A stretch of 64,000 bases of DNA from Blastobasis lacticolella (Eukaryota > Arthropoda > Insecta > Lepidoptera > Blastobasidae). Made by a program: the position numbers and the translations under genes. The stretch lies in assembly GCA_905147135.1 (NCBI GenBank), contig LR990041.1, positions 20,087,907 to 20,151,906 on the forward strand, read 5' to 3'. The notes beneath the pieces are model-generated. The model was not told where the DNA came from. It ran no database searches and saw nothing but the letters and a program-made list of their open reading frames with translations. Positions 31,116 to 42,994 of the stretch are shown piece after piece; position 1 is the stretch's first letter, and every line of letters begins with the position of its first letter.

Positions 31116-31217
31116 AGATCGACTTCTGTTAATGAATACTTAATGAATAATTTTATTTTATGGTTAAACATAATAATTATTAATAACCGGTTGTTTAATT
31201 TATATAACAATGCATGG

Positions 31218-31330
31218 ATTTGACGACCTGAGTGTTTCTGTTGGTAAACATCGATTTGCCACGCAGAGGTCCCGGGTTTAATTCCCGGCCTGGCAGAAAT
31301 TATGAATTTTAATATCTGTTACGGGTTTGC
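31218..31330 (+). mobile_element. SINE S2 (tRNA-Gly-like)
   Basis: 'gacctgagtgtttctgttgg', 'tttgccacgcagaggtcccg' and 'aattcccggcctggcagaaa'. Confidence 0.65.
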
Positions 31331-33495
31331 CTGTTAAGTAATAGTAGTTTATGCAACTGTCATATAAAAGGGGGTATTAAAATATGAGTGGCTAATTACG
31401 CCTTGTATGATAATAGTTTGACACGAGTGTTTTAATACCTAATTATATGCAGTTGATTACACTACTTTATCTACACTCACATTTTCATGTTAAAATTACA
31501 TACCTATAATTTTTTCAACTTTGGTGGAAGTAAGCTGCGAGTCAGTTTTGTTGTATCTACGCACCAAGGATATCAAGCGGCGGAAAATTCACTTCACTAC
31601 TTTCACATTAATCTATTTATTTGCCTCAAACAAGAAAAAACATTCACAAACACAAATTATTACAATTAGAAAAAATATTCTGTTTAGCGGGAAAATAATT
31701 ACATACAAATATAAAAAGAAAAATTTAAATTTTGAATTTGTCAAAGACATTTAGGTATTCAGCTTTTATTTTGCCGTGTCTCGGCGCCCGACAAAAATTT
31801 AAAAAATAAAAGTGTTGCATTATGATTAAAAAGTTGTTTTACGTTACAGCTGTAATGAAATTAGTATGGGAAATGCTGTATCATAAAGTAATTTTTTAAA
31901 ATTTTATAGACTGGCGAGAAAAAAGTGTATCCTTAAACGACTGTTTTAGAATATGAAATTGGAACATTACGCTATGAGTGTAGATAAATGTGTTTTATAT
32001 AATACTTGCTTTTGCCGAAAGTCATTTTAGGGTAATGTTGTGTATGAAAGCTAGTACTACGAAGAGGCAAGCTATATATCTGGTTCGACCAAACAAATTT
32101 AGATGGAACATGGCTTAGATTTTACTTAGACCCCAAACTACCAAACTGTGAAAACCCCATCAAAATCCGGTCTGCGGTATTTGCGTGATATGCGAATACA
32201 GACAGACAGATATTATTATTAGATATACCCTATATGTTCAGTTTCATTAAAATCCATCTGGTACTGCCGAAGGTTAGCGTGTACAAACAGACAGACAAAA
32301 ATTTTATAAATTCTTATTTTATTAATAGTAGTAGAATAAGTATTCATTTATTTTTTGGATAGTGATTAATGGAAATTGAATAAGAATTCATTCTGTTCAA
32401 CGGAATACTGTGTGATATAGACGAGAACAACAAATTGAAATGGTTTCAGCAGAAAATATTGTACCTACTAGTATTGCCAAACCCGTCCTTGTTAGGAAAA
32501 ACTAAACGTCTAAAAAGCATTTATACTTTGCCTGAGGTAGTATTAACAAGGTTTCAAAACCCTTTGTTAATTTTATCGGATGAATACTGGCCATGTTCCA
32601 ATGTGCCCCATACCCTGTTTGATTGTACCCCAGACATGAGGCAAAGTGGAACAAAGGAAGGGGTTCACAAAATGAAAGATAAATAAATAGGTTTAAATTT
32701 GATTATTGATCTCTGTTTTGCGTGCAATTATTACAATGGTTTAAAAAAAATTAAAATATATTTTTCTTACCATTGTACTCCAAGTGTCCTTACAGGCATA
32801 CATACACAGGTAATGTTTTTTTATAATGTCTGTAACTACTATCAAGTGTTTTATCAGTTTTACCAGTTTTCTGGTACCCCAAACACAACCTTTGCTTACT
32901 TAGGGGCTAGATACCTCTTTGCTTTGGGGTTTGGGCTTTGTCCCACACGGGGATAGGAAAATACACTAGGGGCCGCCACTAAAATGAATCTCGAATTTAC
33001 TTGTAATAGGAAGGTATTTCATTTATTGTCCTGATAAATTGTCACTTGTAAAATATACCTAGTATGCTTTAAAGTATACCTACATATTAGTTACATAATG
33101 CAATATTCTATCAATATACCGCTGCAGCAAAGGAGGAATTTTCTAAATACAAATCACTAGTTTTAATAATAAACCATAAGTCAAGCCAAGTTATGCCAAG
33201 TGGCGGAGTGCTTGTCGTTACAGTGTGGGTTCACAGTAACATTTACATAAACTTATACTCCAAAGGGACTGCGCGCTGCTATGACAAAAAATGAGCAGAG
33301 CATGGGGCACCACTATAGTACTTTGTCCTTTTCTAATAATATAACCACAATTTTAAATGTAAAGTCTCCTTCATTTTTAACCGCGTTTTAACCGGCCATC
33401 CTGCTGCACACAAAAATTTGAGTATCAAATTGTGTCGTATGGAAGGGCCTTTATTCAAACAGTAGAAATACTATTGATATTAAAGTTAACTAAAC
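31331..33495. other. Gene-free AT-rich stretch
   Basis: Short frames only. The frame at 32435-32686 (+) is Cys/His-containing but too short to classify. 32130-32220 resembles decayed Helitron-like sequence ('catcaaaatccggtctgcgg'). Confidence 0.4.
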
Positions 33496-33541
33496 GTAGG
33501 TAAACCCCCACCAAATTCTAACCTGGTGGGGGTTTACCTAC
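33496..33541. repeat. Perfect 18-bp inverted repeat, 10-nt loop
   Basis: 'gtaggtaaacccccacca' at 33496-33513 and its reverse complement at 33524-33541. Confidence 0.9.
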
Positions 33542-34257
33542 CTGGGGAGTGACCTGTCAATTGGGGGCGCTAGTTCTGCGTTATAAGTAGAAAACTGTAT
33601 TTTCTGTCACCGGAAAGGAAGGCCTAGACATAAAAGTAACTAAGTCACAAAAGGCTTCCGGGATATACCAACACCATCAAAGATTAAATATTACTTTGGA
33701 AATTTCATCAAAGATTAAAGTTTACTTTTGGAGAATCGATATATTGGGTAGAAATATTTTTAGTGCTCTGGCACAAATTTCAGAAGATGTAAGTACCTAT
33801 CGTGATGGTATGGGTGCGTCCCACCCAGATCTCGTGAACACACGCCGTTGCAGCAACGGCTCGTGGAATTCTCCTCACTGATCCATTCATATTTTTTGCA
33901 GCCTATGGACGTTTGAATGGGGTATTGCTAAAGTGATCCTGACCTTGTAAAAACCTTTTCACCCCTTTCATCAATGACTACATGTTATTTTCACCCGGTT
34001 TCTGAAACGCTTGTCAACGCAAAAATTACGTAACAGCTTGTTAAACACTGATTAAATGCAGTTTGGGTTTCTGAAAGGGCCAATTGACGTCTTGTTAACA
34101 GCTTGTCAACGGATTGTCAAATCTCCAATTAACGGCTGATTAATGTAATTTTGGGTTTCCGGAAAGCTTTTTCTCATGTTAACTGTATGTTATCGCCTTG
34201 TTATTTTAATTGGCGAAAATCGACCAATTAACCGATTGTCATAAGAAATTATATCCG

Positions 34258-34830
34258 ATTTTCTTGGTCTTGGTCTTGGTCCTGGCCCTGGTCCAGGTCC
34301 TAGTTTTGGTCCAAGGCAAAGTCCAGGTCTAGGGTCCAGGTTCTGGTCCAGGATCATGACCAAAACTGCAACCTTGATCACAATTTGAGCTTGAGCCAGA
34401 ACCAGGACCTAGACCAGTGCCTTCCTGGCTGGTTCGGGGCCAGTACATGGACCTGAACCATGACCAGGACTTTATCCACGTACATGTCAGGGTCCAGGAC
34501 CTGGACCTGAACTAGGAGCTTATCCGGGGCCAGGGCCTGCACCTGATCCAGGACCTGGTGCGGGGCCAGGACCTGGTCCGAAGCCAGGACCTGGACCTGA
34601 ACCAGTACCTTGTCCGGGGCCAGTACCTAGACCTGAACCAGGACCTGGTCCGAAGCCTGGACCTGGACCTGAACCACGAACTGGTCTGGGTCCAGGACCT
34701 GAACCAGTACCTGGTCCGGGGCCAGTACCTGAACCTGAGCCAGGACCTGGTCCGTAGCCAGGACCTGATCCGAGGCCAGGACCTGGACCTGAGCCACGAA
34801 CCGGCCCGTGTCCAGGACTTGAACCAGGAT
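34258..34830 (+). repeat. GGACCT/GGTCC hexamer-based minisatellite
   Basis: Degenerate six-base units (ggacct, gaacca, ggtccg, gggcca) are grouped into a higher-order block starting 'ggtccggggccagtacct'. The left part (to about 34370) is in the opposite strand sense ('ggtcttggtcctggtcc'). The open frame through it is a by-product of the six-base period. Confidence 0.9.
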
Positions 34831-34869
34831 TTAACTAATGGGATTATTGGGAGAAACTCACAGAATCGA

Positions 34870-35060
34870 TAGCCGATGGGGCGGATGTTGTTGAGTGGCT
34901 TTCTCTGGATGGCCTCCCAAGAGATGGACGGACGACTTCTTTAAGGTCCTAGGGAGCCGAGAAGATAACAGAGCCGACCAGAGTGTAATAACGTGGGACG
35001 CCTGTATTCAGCAGTGGACCGGGACCCACCTAACTGCCTAAAGATGATGATGATGGGATT
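34870..35060 (+). mobile_element. LINE 3'-end fragment inside the TIR element
   Basis: 'agagatggacggacgacttc', 'acgtgggacgcctgtattca' and a GATGATGATGG tail. Confidence 0.55.
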
Positions 35061-35450
35061 ACTGATCCACTGGAACCCGTGACCCTAAAACATAAATATT
35101 GTTTTAATTTCTCTTTTCTCGCTCTGTATATTTTTTTTTTTGGATAATATTCGATTTTACACGAAAACTATACAATCGCTATCAGTTTCATCTAAAAGTT
35201 GAATATCCCGCCGCTATCAAAAGGCCGCTAGGGACAGAGACAAATCAATGCGTTAGACAGAAACAAAACATATATGAGTGAATGAATGTGACTGATTCTA
35301 GCAGGGGTAGCCAGACGAAAAAATTGATCTCTTGTTAATGGTCGATTAGCTAACTTGGCCTTTCAGAAACCCACAGTGATTTAACAGCTTGTTAAATGTG
35401 ACAGTCTGTTAGCTAATCAATGATTTGACAAGCGTTTCAGAAACCGGGTG

Positions 35451-36293
35451 GAGTCGCAGCCAGATGGTTAAATTAGCCGGTTAATAAACGGCTAGCTTTT
35501 TAATCTGATTGTTTAAAAAGCTAGATAAAAATCAATTTGAGATTACACGACTAGTTGCCTAGGATGTGCATTTAGATGAGGGGTTCCAAAACAATATGAA
35601 ATTGATCTATTGTCTTTGCTGTAATATTTTACAGTTATGGATCTGAATAAGATTCGGTTTAAAATAACTTAAGGTTTTCAAGATAAAGCATGTTGAAATA
35701 TTCGCCTTAAGTTTGTATAAGAGCAATGGTACATTGCATTTAAAAGTTATGAAATTATCAGGCACTTTATTAAATAAATTGTGGTACATTTCAGGCGGTG
35801 TTGGCGCTTTGCGTTGAGTGAGGCGCGGCGGCAAGGCTTGCCGCGACGGTGCAGCGGAGCTCATACTAGCCTGCCTGCCTTGCCAAGTGCTGGGGCAGTG
35901 ACGGCCAGTCGAGCTTGGCGGTCGGTGACGACGCTGTCGCTGCCGGAGTGACGCGCCTTACGAACGTGGGGAGAGGTGGGGTTTGGCGTCCCGATGAGAA
36001 TTAAACAGACCACACTGAACAGGACCACCAGATCGAACGAGTCGTCGCTGGCTGGTATGCACTTGCTGGGTCTCTACCAATGAAGACTTACCTGATAGGT
36101 TCGACCTCGCTGCGGCGTGAAGCAATCCGAATACTTACTCGGACTTGACTCGGTCGATTATAGGCAATTGTATACATTTCCTAGGAATTCTATATAATGA
36201 CGGATTACGCACCTACATTTTCTGTAACATATATATTAAACGGCAAATTTAACCATCCGGCTGCGACATATACGTACTACACCTAAGCGAGCG
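35451..36293. other. Gene-free stretch
   Basis: Locally GC-rich at 35800-36000, but without a splice-supported frame or recognised domain. Confidence 0.4.
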
Positions 36294-36647
36294 GCCACAC
36301 AGAAAAAACGCAGACACGTCGCGGTCGGGGTGCAGACGGGACGTGGACGCGACTTAAAACATACAGAAAAGACAGGGCACGGACGCGGCGCCGTCGCGGA
36401 CCAGACAAGAGCGTAGGCAAGACAAGGATAGCTCGCTGTCTAGCCCGCGGTGCGCCCGTGCCCCTTCCTTTCTGTATGTTTTAAGTCGTGTCTGTGACGC
36501 GTCTGCGCCCTGTCCGTGCCCTGTCTTTGCTGTATGTTTTGCATCGCGACGTTTCTATACATTTTATATAAATGTAAATTGAACGGGCGCCGCGATTGCG
36601 ACGTAAGACGCAGAGTCTTACGTCTTTTCTGTGTGGCCGCTCGCTTA
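36294..36647. mobile_element. GC-rich MITE with TAAGCGAGCGGCCACACAG ends
   Basis: The left end 'taagcgagcggccacacaga' is matched by the reverse complement of the right end ('tctgtgtggccgctcgctta'). TAAGCGA is also the right-end motif of the Harbinger-like MITE at 7527-8179, so the two may be related. The interior has inverted 'gggcacgg...ccgtgccc' blocks. Confidence 0.7.
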
Positions 36648-37324
36648 GTGTGTGTGGGAGAAAGTTCCTTTGGAACGGCACAGTTCGCAACCATTTTGGC
36701 TCCAAAGTGTGAGGATGAAGTCTCTGTAGATGGCGAGCGCTGCGATGATAGAATGTAGCTGTAGGCATCATGTCAAACAGTTCCTCAGATCAAAGCGTTA
36801 GAACACACAAAGGGAGGCGAAATCCCTCCGCTGACTTAAAGGCTCTATAGATACCATTTGTGAGCATGGTGCCATCAATCATCGACAATTCTCACAGCGC
36901 GTTTGTGGATCGCGTCACGAGGTTTTTGTCACAGCAATATTAACATGAATAGTTGGTAGGTACTTACCTACGTAGATGTTGTTATGGGCACCGGGCAACA
37001 GTCACGGATTAAACTATCAGGTGCGATGACTGCTACTTGTCACTGAGTAGCATAAAATAGTTTGATACATATTCTTTATTACAGTTTACAATAGAAGTTA
37101 CAGTAATTCTACAGTAGAAATAGGTGTACAAAGGAGGACTGATCTCTAGAATCTCTTCCAGTCAACCCTGCCGTGTGTTACGAAAATATAAATACGGAAA
37201 AGCACCAGTTTGTAAATAACCCATACATACCGATAAAACCTAACATAACTACATATTTAAGGTTGTTGTAAAAGGTGGCAACATTTTCTGATGAGTTGTG
37301 TACCTATAAGTACATTTTCAACAC

Positions 37325-37405
37325 TGCGTTTCTCCAACCCGCCTGCGAATAGGCAACTTCTACTAATCTAGTGGAGGCTCAACTCTAGCAGTAGACTGTT
37401 ATTAT
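37325..37405 (+). mobile_element. LINE family A tail fragment
   Basis: 'ctccaacccgcctgcgaata' and 'agtagactgttattatta'. Confidence 0.45.
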
Positions 37406-37429
37406 TATAATCTCCATGCTTAGCAGGAG

Positions 37430-37620
37430 ATTGCGCAGTCCGGCTCTGCCTGGCATTGTCAAGCACGGTCCGGTCGTGGTTGGCGTGGGGTGGGTTTGCT
37501 GCGGCCATGGGGCGGTCAGCGTGTCACTGTGTGTTTCCTTCCTACTTTCCTACCCCCCTCCCTTTTGACGATTGAAAGAAATATTTAATGTCCTAATCAA
37601 TAAACAAATTTTGAATTTTT
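37430..37620 (+). mobile_element. LINE 3' UTR tail (family K)
   Basis: 'ggctctgcctggcattgtca' through 'aatttaatgtcctaatcaat'-type end. Inverted copy at 48715-48905. Confidence 0.65.
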
Positions 37621-38099
37621 TGAATTGCTTCTAGTCTATAAAAACACAACAGAACCCGCTGCCGCTCAAAAGCGGTTTTCTGGTCAACGGAGACCTTGCT
37701 GGGATGCCCTAACTTAGCAGATCTCAGTTTGATACTGGGATAAGTCTTCTGCCTGAACTTAAGTAGTTATGTACCTACCACGAATTAACGATTAATTGCT
37801 GCCGATCAAGCGACCAAATTTAGAATTGGTACCTAAATTTTCACCTATCTTCACCGGCTAAAACAAAATCTCAAATTTTTCTGAGCTGTAGCGGATCCAG
37901 AATGTTTGTTTGGGAGGGACTTGATTGGGTAGGCCTGACCTTAGTACCTATACCTCCGTGCCTATACTAACTTTATGGGCTCTGAGTGAAGCGGATTTCT
38001 TGCCGTGATGATAGTTTGGTTCTTTAAAAGCTGGGGTCATAGTAGGTCCTCAATTGAGGGGCCGTTGCGATAACCATTTTTATAAATTTATAGCCGGGC

Positions 38100-38360
38100 G
38101 GTCGTAATTTCGTGGTGTGTGGTGCCGCCACCTCAAAGAATAGCACCACCCCATCTCTTCCCGTGGGTGTCGTAAGAGGCGACTAAGGGACAAATCCGAA
38201 AGGTGGGCAGCAGCATCTTTCTGGGTAGATTTACATCAACTGCACTGCGATCTCCAACCCGCCTGCCAAGCGTGGAGATTATGGCAATGACCTCCCCTTT
38301 CGTGGGAGAGGCCCGAAGTCCTGCAGTGGACTGTTATAGGCTGTGATGATGATGATGATG
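38100..38360 (+). mobile_element. LINE 3' UTR tail (family A), best copy
   Basis: 'cttcccgtgggtgtcgtaag', 'ggtgggcagcagcatctttc', 'cctttcgtgggagaggcccg' and a (GAT)n tail. Inverted copy at 49865-50105. Confidence 0.75.
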
Positions 38361-39109
38361 ATGATGGTCGTAATTTTAATCAATGACAGGTATGTACTTC
38401 TATCTATTGCCTTTTTCTCTTGTTACAACATCTTCTGTACGAACGTAACGACATATGTGGTCATTATTATCATACGTTCGCTCATTCCCCTTGAACCTAC
38501 CGACGAGGCTCCAATGGTGTATCTATGGATATTTTTTTCCCTTTCAATCCAACAAGTAATCCACGGCAGGGAAAAATAGGGATAACGCAATGGCCACATA
38601 TTCACCCTTTGCGAAATGATTGTTTGTTTTTGCCACTCTTATGAAACTGTAACTGTGAAGTATCAAGCATTGACCTAAGTAAGTGCAAGTTTCGTTACCA
38701 GCTCGGTGCGCATGCACCGAGAACGCACTCGACTCGGGCGTAAAGTCCAGCGTTCAAACTCCACTTCTATGTGTTAGGCGTGGAGCGTTTTTGCTAATAT
38801 GTTCAACATCAACCTATACTCCACCTAACAACCTATACGCGGTACGCCGATGACTTGATCGGCCTAAGTAACGAAGCATTATGTGGTTCAAGTCTTGTAA
38901 AATAGATTTGTAGATTGAATTGTACCTAATATAGGTCTTTACTTTCATATTAATATGCCATACGAATAAATAAATCAACCTATACTGCTGGACATCGAAG
39001 GCCTACCCGAATGAGCGCTACTGCTCCCTGGCTTGCCGCATCCAGCATCTATCTGCAGCCACCCGCAAATAGTCACTCCACCTTGCTGGAGGGTGTCCTA
39101 TGCGCTATG

Positions 39110-39225
39110 AACTTTAGAATTAGAATTAGAATTTAGAATTTAGAATTTAGAATTTGGAATTAGAATTAGAAATATAATTTGAATTAGAATTAGAATTAGA
39201 ACTAGGATTAGAATTAGAATTGTCT
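39110..39225 (-). repeat. GAATTA hexamer run, the tail of a minus-strand LINE
   Basis: Many 'gaatta/gaattt' units directly abut the 3' UTR of the LINE fragment that follows, so this is most likely its reverse-transcribed 3' tail. Confidence 0.7.
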
Positions 39226-39932
39226 TTATTGTTAAACTGTGTAAGTATACAGGTATGCAGATGTTATTACATAAGTAGTTCCAACAGCTTGTCCATTACG
39301 GACGTACAATACTTTTAGAATTATATAAAATTTAATGTACATGTCAGCATTCCAATCTAATGTCAAGAAACATATTTATCTCCATCATTTAAAACATTAA
39401 GTAACAATGTCTTATAAATAAAAAATTCAAAATGTCAAAATTGTAATTTCAGATGTCAAAACTGTTAATAAAATCATTGGATGGTATACCAAAGTAATAA
39501 ATAATATTTCCATTAATCATTAGTTACATATCTGTACATTCAAAATTCCTCCAATTTATAAAATGCTTTATCGAGCAACAATTTTTTAAGTTTTGCTTTT
39601 AATTTATTTCCGTGCAACGACTTCATGTTATCGGGTAGGTGATTAAAGACTTTAATTCCAACTACATAAGAACTTTTACCAAGAATAGCGCTAGTTGTTT
39701 GTACAGAGTGTATATCGTACTTATATTGAATACGCACGTTCTCCTTAATTTCACTTATGTAAGTAAAGTAATTTTTATTATTTCTAATGAACGATAATTG
39801 CAGGCAGATAATTCGCTCAATTAAAACGTCGCGCTTTTCAGCTATCGCGCAATGGAATTGTCGCACAACTGAACGTTCGCTCTTTGAAGCTTTCGCGGAA
39901 TTGATTTTTCGCACAAATGAACCATCGCACAT
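39226..39932 (-). pseudogene. 5'-truncated LINE ORF2 C-terminus and 3' UTR
   Basis: Minus-strand frame 39540-39932 ends 'VGIKVFNHLPDNMKSLHGNK' and 'KKLLLDKAFYKLEEF', the standard end of jockey/CR1-like ORF2 proteins. The N-terminal 40 or so codons of that open frame run into the 16-bp periodic array and are probably not LINE-derived. Confidence 0.75.
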
Positions 39933-39995
39933 TCAATCTTTCGGGCAATCGTCTTCGCGCTATCGTTATTCGTGCTTTCGGCATTCGCACCCGTG
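39813..39995. repeat. Cryptic 16-bp periodic array (TCGCNC every 16 bp)
   Basis: The word TCG(C/G)N(C/G) recurs at 39813, 39829, 39845, 39861, 39877, 39893, 39909, 39925 and 39941, exactly 16 bp apart; then at 39955, 39970 and 39985 (steps of 14-15). The ten bases between are only loosely similar. Confidence 0.85.
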
Positions 39996-40559
39996 TATTA
40001 CTCCCGTTTAAACCAGTGGTTGTCGGTTCTACGACAGATATATATGGGCAAGCCTTATGCTACCCACTAGTTCTGTACGCTGTCGATAATTTTAGTTTTA
40101 AGATGGAGAGACCCTGAGGGTCCGTGCCGTGAATGCGCCGTTGCAGCAACGGGTCTGTCCATCGCGAGCTGTGCGCGAGCAGTTGTTGAAATGGCCCCTC
40201 GCAGCGTGTTAGACGAGGTTGATATTAAAGAAAGAAAGTCTGATGGAACTCCAAAAAATAAATATTATCGGGTTTGTTACCACGGTTAGTATACCCACGG
40301 TAGCAGGTCGTCCCCATGACGCATGCAACTGCGTCGAAATATCGAGGTAAAAACAAATAGATATTAATATACCTACTTACTGGATTTTTACCATTGGTAG
40401 TGGAATCAAACAGCTGAGGGTCGGATAGAGAGGGAGAGAGAAATCAGCGGACAATCCTAACGTTATCCAGCAAGACCGCTCGTTTGAACCTCGTTATCAC
40501 TACACGCAGTCCCACCTTATTTCTGTAGGTGGCCGCGAAGAGAATTTGGGACGAGGACC

Positions 40560-40925
40560 AGCTACTACATATTATTATTACCATCCGAGCGCTCGTCATC
40601 ACCATCATCATCCGAGCGGTTCCTTTTCTCCACTTTGCCCAATCTTCGGCATCCTCACGTCGTAAGCCGTTGGCTCTCGCGTTCGACTAGGCATGGTCAA
40701 TTCATCGCTTCTTGGGTCTCCCGCGGGATCTCTTTCCTCATACAGGCAGGTTTAGGCACCTATTTCCCACTTACCTAACCCTGGGGCTTACGCAATACGG
40801 GACCAAACCAGCGCAGCTATGCCTCTAAAATTTTATCCGTTGTATTTCTCACGCCAGGGCACACGATTAAGTCGCGAAGTCGCGTAACGCCGCACATCTA
40901 CCACAGCATTTCCATTTCATTGGCG
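40560..40925 (-). mobile_element. LINE 3'-end fragment
   Basis: Sense-strand reading includes 'ANGLRREDAEDWAKWRKG' before a GATGATGATGG tail. Antisense words 'cctcacgtcgtaagccgttg' and 'ttgggtctcccgcgggatct'. Confidence 0.7.
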
Positions 40926-41014
40926 TGGACTTCGTGGATGTGCTTCTTATTCCTTTAAAATAATATGAGTATTGAAAGTAGCTAGTTATCTACGCTGTGC
41001 GAATGGTAGACACA

Positions 41015-41160
41015 ATCATCATCATCATCATATCAGCCGAAAGACACCCACTGCTGGGCATAGGCTTTCCCCAGAGATCTCCACAAAGGCCGGTCCTGGG
41101 CCTTCCGTATTCAGCTGGTACTTGCGATCTTTACCAGGTCGGACACAAGCACTGTAGACA
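41015..41160 (-). mobile_element. LINE tail (family C)
   Basis: 'atcatcatatcagccgaaag' and 'ctccacaaaggccggtcctg', shared with 59930-60140. Confidence 0.65.
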
Positions 41161-41849
41161 ATATACGGTAGAAACAAGCATACAAGTTTTTTACTTGTCC
41201 TGTATCCACGTACGCACTGTAGAGTTGCCCGCGGTCTCTTACACCTCAATCCAAACAACCACGTCGTTATCCGGGTGACTAAACCTCATTGTGTACTGCG
41301 GGAGACTCACTGTACCCACTGTCACATCCGCTAACAGTTAGCATACGTTTACGGATGTGGTGATACATAATAATATAGGCGCCCGTATCAGAAGCTGATA
41401 GCCCTATTAATGTTTGATTTCCAAGCAAAATAATTTAAAGTACCTACCTACCTACTTTGTGTAATATTTATTTGAAAATGATTCAGTCTAATGAATGGAT
41501 ATTGACGTGCATTCTGGAACAGCGCTGAAGGTTAATTTGCATGGGAAATGTAGCTACAGCGGAACCGTATTAATTTAGGCATAATATTACATATTCGGAT
41601 AATTAGAGTAGGCAGATACGAGCAGGATCTGTTATAGATTCATACAACAGATGACGGAAACCTAAGTCTATTTCGAAACGATTTGTATTTTTGTTTCTAA
41701 CAATAAACTCAAAAATGATATATCGTTTTTTAAAATTCTTAGACTTTTAGAAAGCTACGTTATTTCCGAGTGACACAGGCTTCTTTTTAACCCGGAAAAG
41801 TAATAGGAGTTCTACGGGAAAGTCGAATTTTTTTATACCGCACAGGTGG

Positions 41850-41955
41850 CAAACAAACCTACGGCCTGCCTGATGGTAAGCAGTCACCGCAGCCTATAGA
41901 GGTTTGTAATACCAGGGGCATCACCCAAGCGTTGCGGACCCCGAATACCGAATGT
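41850..41955 (-). mobile_element. LINE family J tail, antisense
   Basis: 'cctgatggtaagcagtcacc' and 'aataccaggggcatcaccca'. Confidence 0.6.
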
Positions 41956-42009
41956 TTACTGAGATCTGAACTGCGCGGGGATGAAAGCCACTGGGAACGG
42001 CTAGTAACA

Positions 42010-42420
42010 AAAATTTCCCAAATAATTGAACCGATTTTAATTATACAAAGCTAGGAACCATCTCGATTTCCTGCACTAGTTTTCAGCTACATGCAAAGAG
42101 AACAGCATCAAAATCGGTCCATCCGTTCGGGAGCTACGACGCCATAGACAGAAACAAACAATCAATAGACATAGACGTATCTTTATTATCTTAACTAGCA
42201 GCCGCCCTGGCTTCGCACGTGTACCGCTACGGGTACACGGGTATATAGCCTATGTCACCCAGGGATAGTGTAGCTTCCCAACGGTGAAAGAATTTTTGAA
42301 ATCGGTCCAGTAGTTTCGAAGCCTATTCAATACAAACAAACAAAAAATCAAACCTTTCCTCTTTATAATATTAGTATAGATAACACCTCCTTTTGTGTCG
42401 GGGGTTACAAATGCGACAAT
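42010..42420 (-). repeat. R2 copy split by a Helitron
   Basis: Left half 'ccatctcgatttcctgcact...gggagctacgacgccataga'; right half 'taacacctccttttgtgtcg' after the insertion. Confidence 0.7.
42195..42380 (-). mobile_element. Short Helitron-like element, intact ends, inside R2
   Basis: On the minus strand it begins TCTATACTAATATTATAAAG after an A and ends 'ggcggctgCTAG' before a T. Related to 12503-13282. Confidence 0.75.
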
Positions 42421-42447
42421 TGACCATTGTTAACTGTGGGTAATAAT

Positions 42448-42620
42448 AATAATCATCTTGGCCTCAATATCCCTATGATGTCGCGCGGGCCAGGCCATGA
42501 TCCAGGATTTGGCAGTAAAGGTAATGAGACATAGACATTGATTTTACTTGGCAATAACTACAATTATATCAAACAAGTTGTAACATATGAGTAGAGCGAC
42601 TGCCGTCTCGAGTGTGAAAG
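42448..42620 (-). mobile_element. SINE S1 fragment
   Basis: 'aatcatcttggcctcaatat' and 'ggccatgatccaggatttgg', interrupted near 42530-42590. Confidence 0.65.
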
Positions 42621-42994
42621 CGATCGGGAGCGCACGCGAGCGCTCGCGGATCGTGGATGCGAGTCTTGATTCGACAGTTTCCTGCTGAACGTGCATTTTT
42701 CCTCTCAATGTTTTCCCTCACCATTAACTTAGTTGAAGCAAAATATCTGCTCGAGCCGATCAAAGAGACTTAAAAATATTGGCTATCCAATTCTTGCTCA
42801 TTTCGTTTCAATAGTGGCGTTGTAAAACTCAACCATGAACAACAATAAGACCGACAGAATAAGTCGGAAAGAAAATGACGTACCTCGAAATTAACCTACT
42901 GAGAAAATGTATAAACCTGAAAATGACTTGGAACGAACATGACGTTCTCCTAAATTGACTTATCATGAAAATAACCTGCCTCGTGAAAAGCCGA

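Larger units (their letters stand above)
33992..35450. mobile_element. 1.46-kb TIR element carrying a GGACCT-type array
   Basis: The ends are inverted repeats: CACCCGGTTTCTGAAACGCT at 33992 and its reverse complement ending at 35450. They stay similar for about 120 bp and share a second 'gggtttctgaaag' block. The inside holds a GGACCT-type array (34258-34830) and a LINE tail (34870-35060). No transposase is seen. I found no clear target duplication. Confidence 0.75.

Noticed and set aside
32435..32686. 83-codon ORF with Cys/His residues as a possible transposase zinc finger
   Set aside because: Too short and without a recognisable motif order.
34258..34830. CRISPR-like array
   Set aside because: Units are short, degenerate and contiguous without unique spacers, and the genome is eukaryotic. 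The 16-bp array at 39813-39995 was rejected as CRISPR for the same reason.
34558..34872. 104-codon repetitive ORF rich in Q-D-L
   Set aside because: Created by a six-base tandem array without stops. The antisense Gly-Pro-rich frame at 34190-34381 has the same cause.
36440..36771. Overlapping ORFs in a GC-rich segment
   Set aside because: They fall inside or across a MITE with inverted repeats; GC-rich sequence lengthens random frames.
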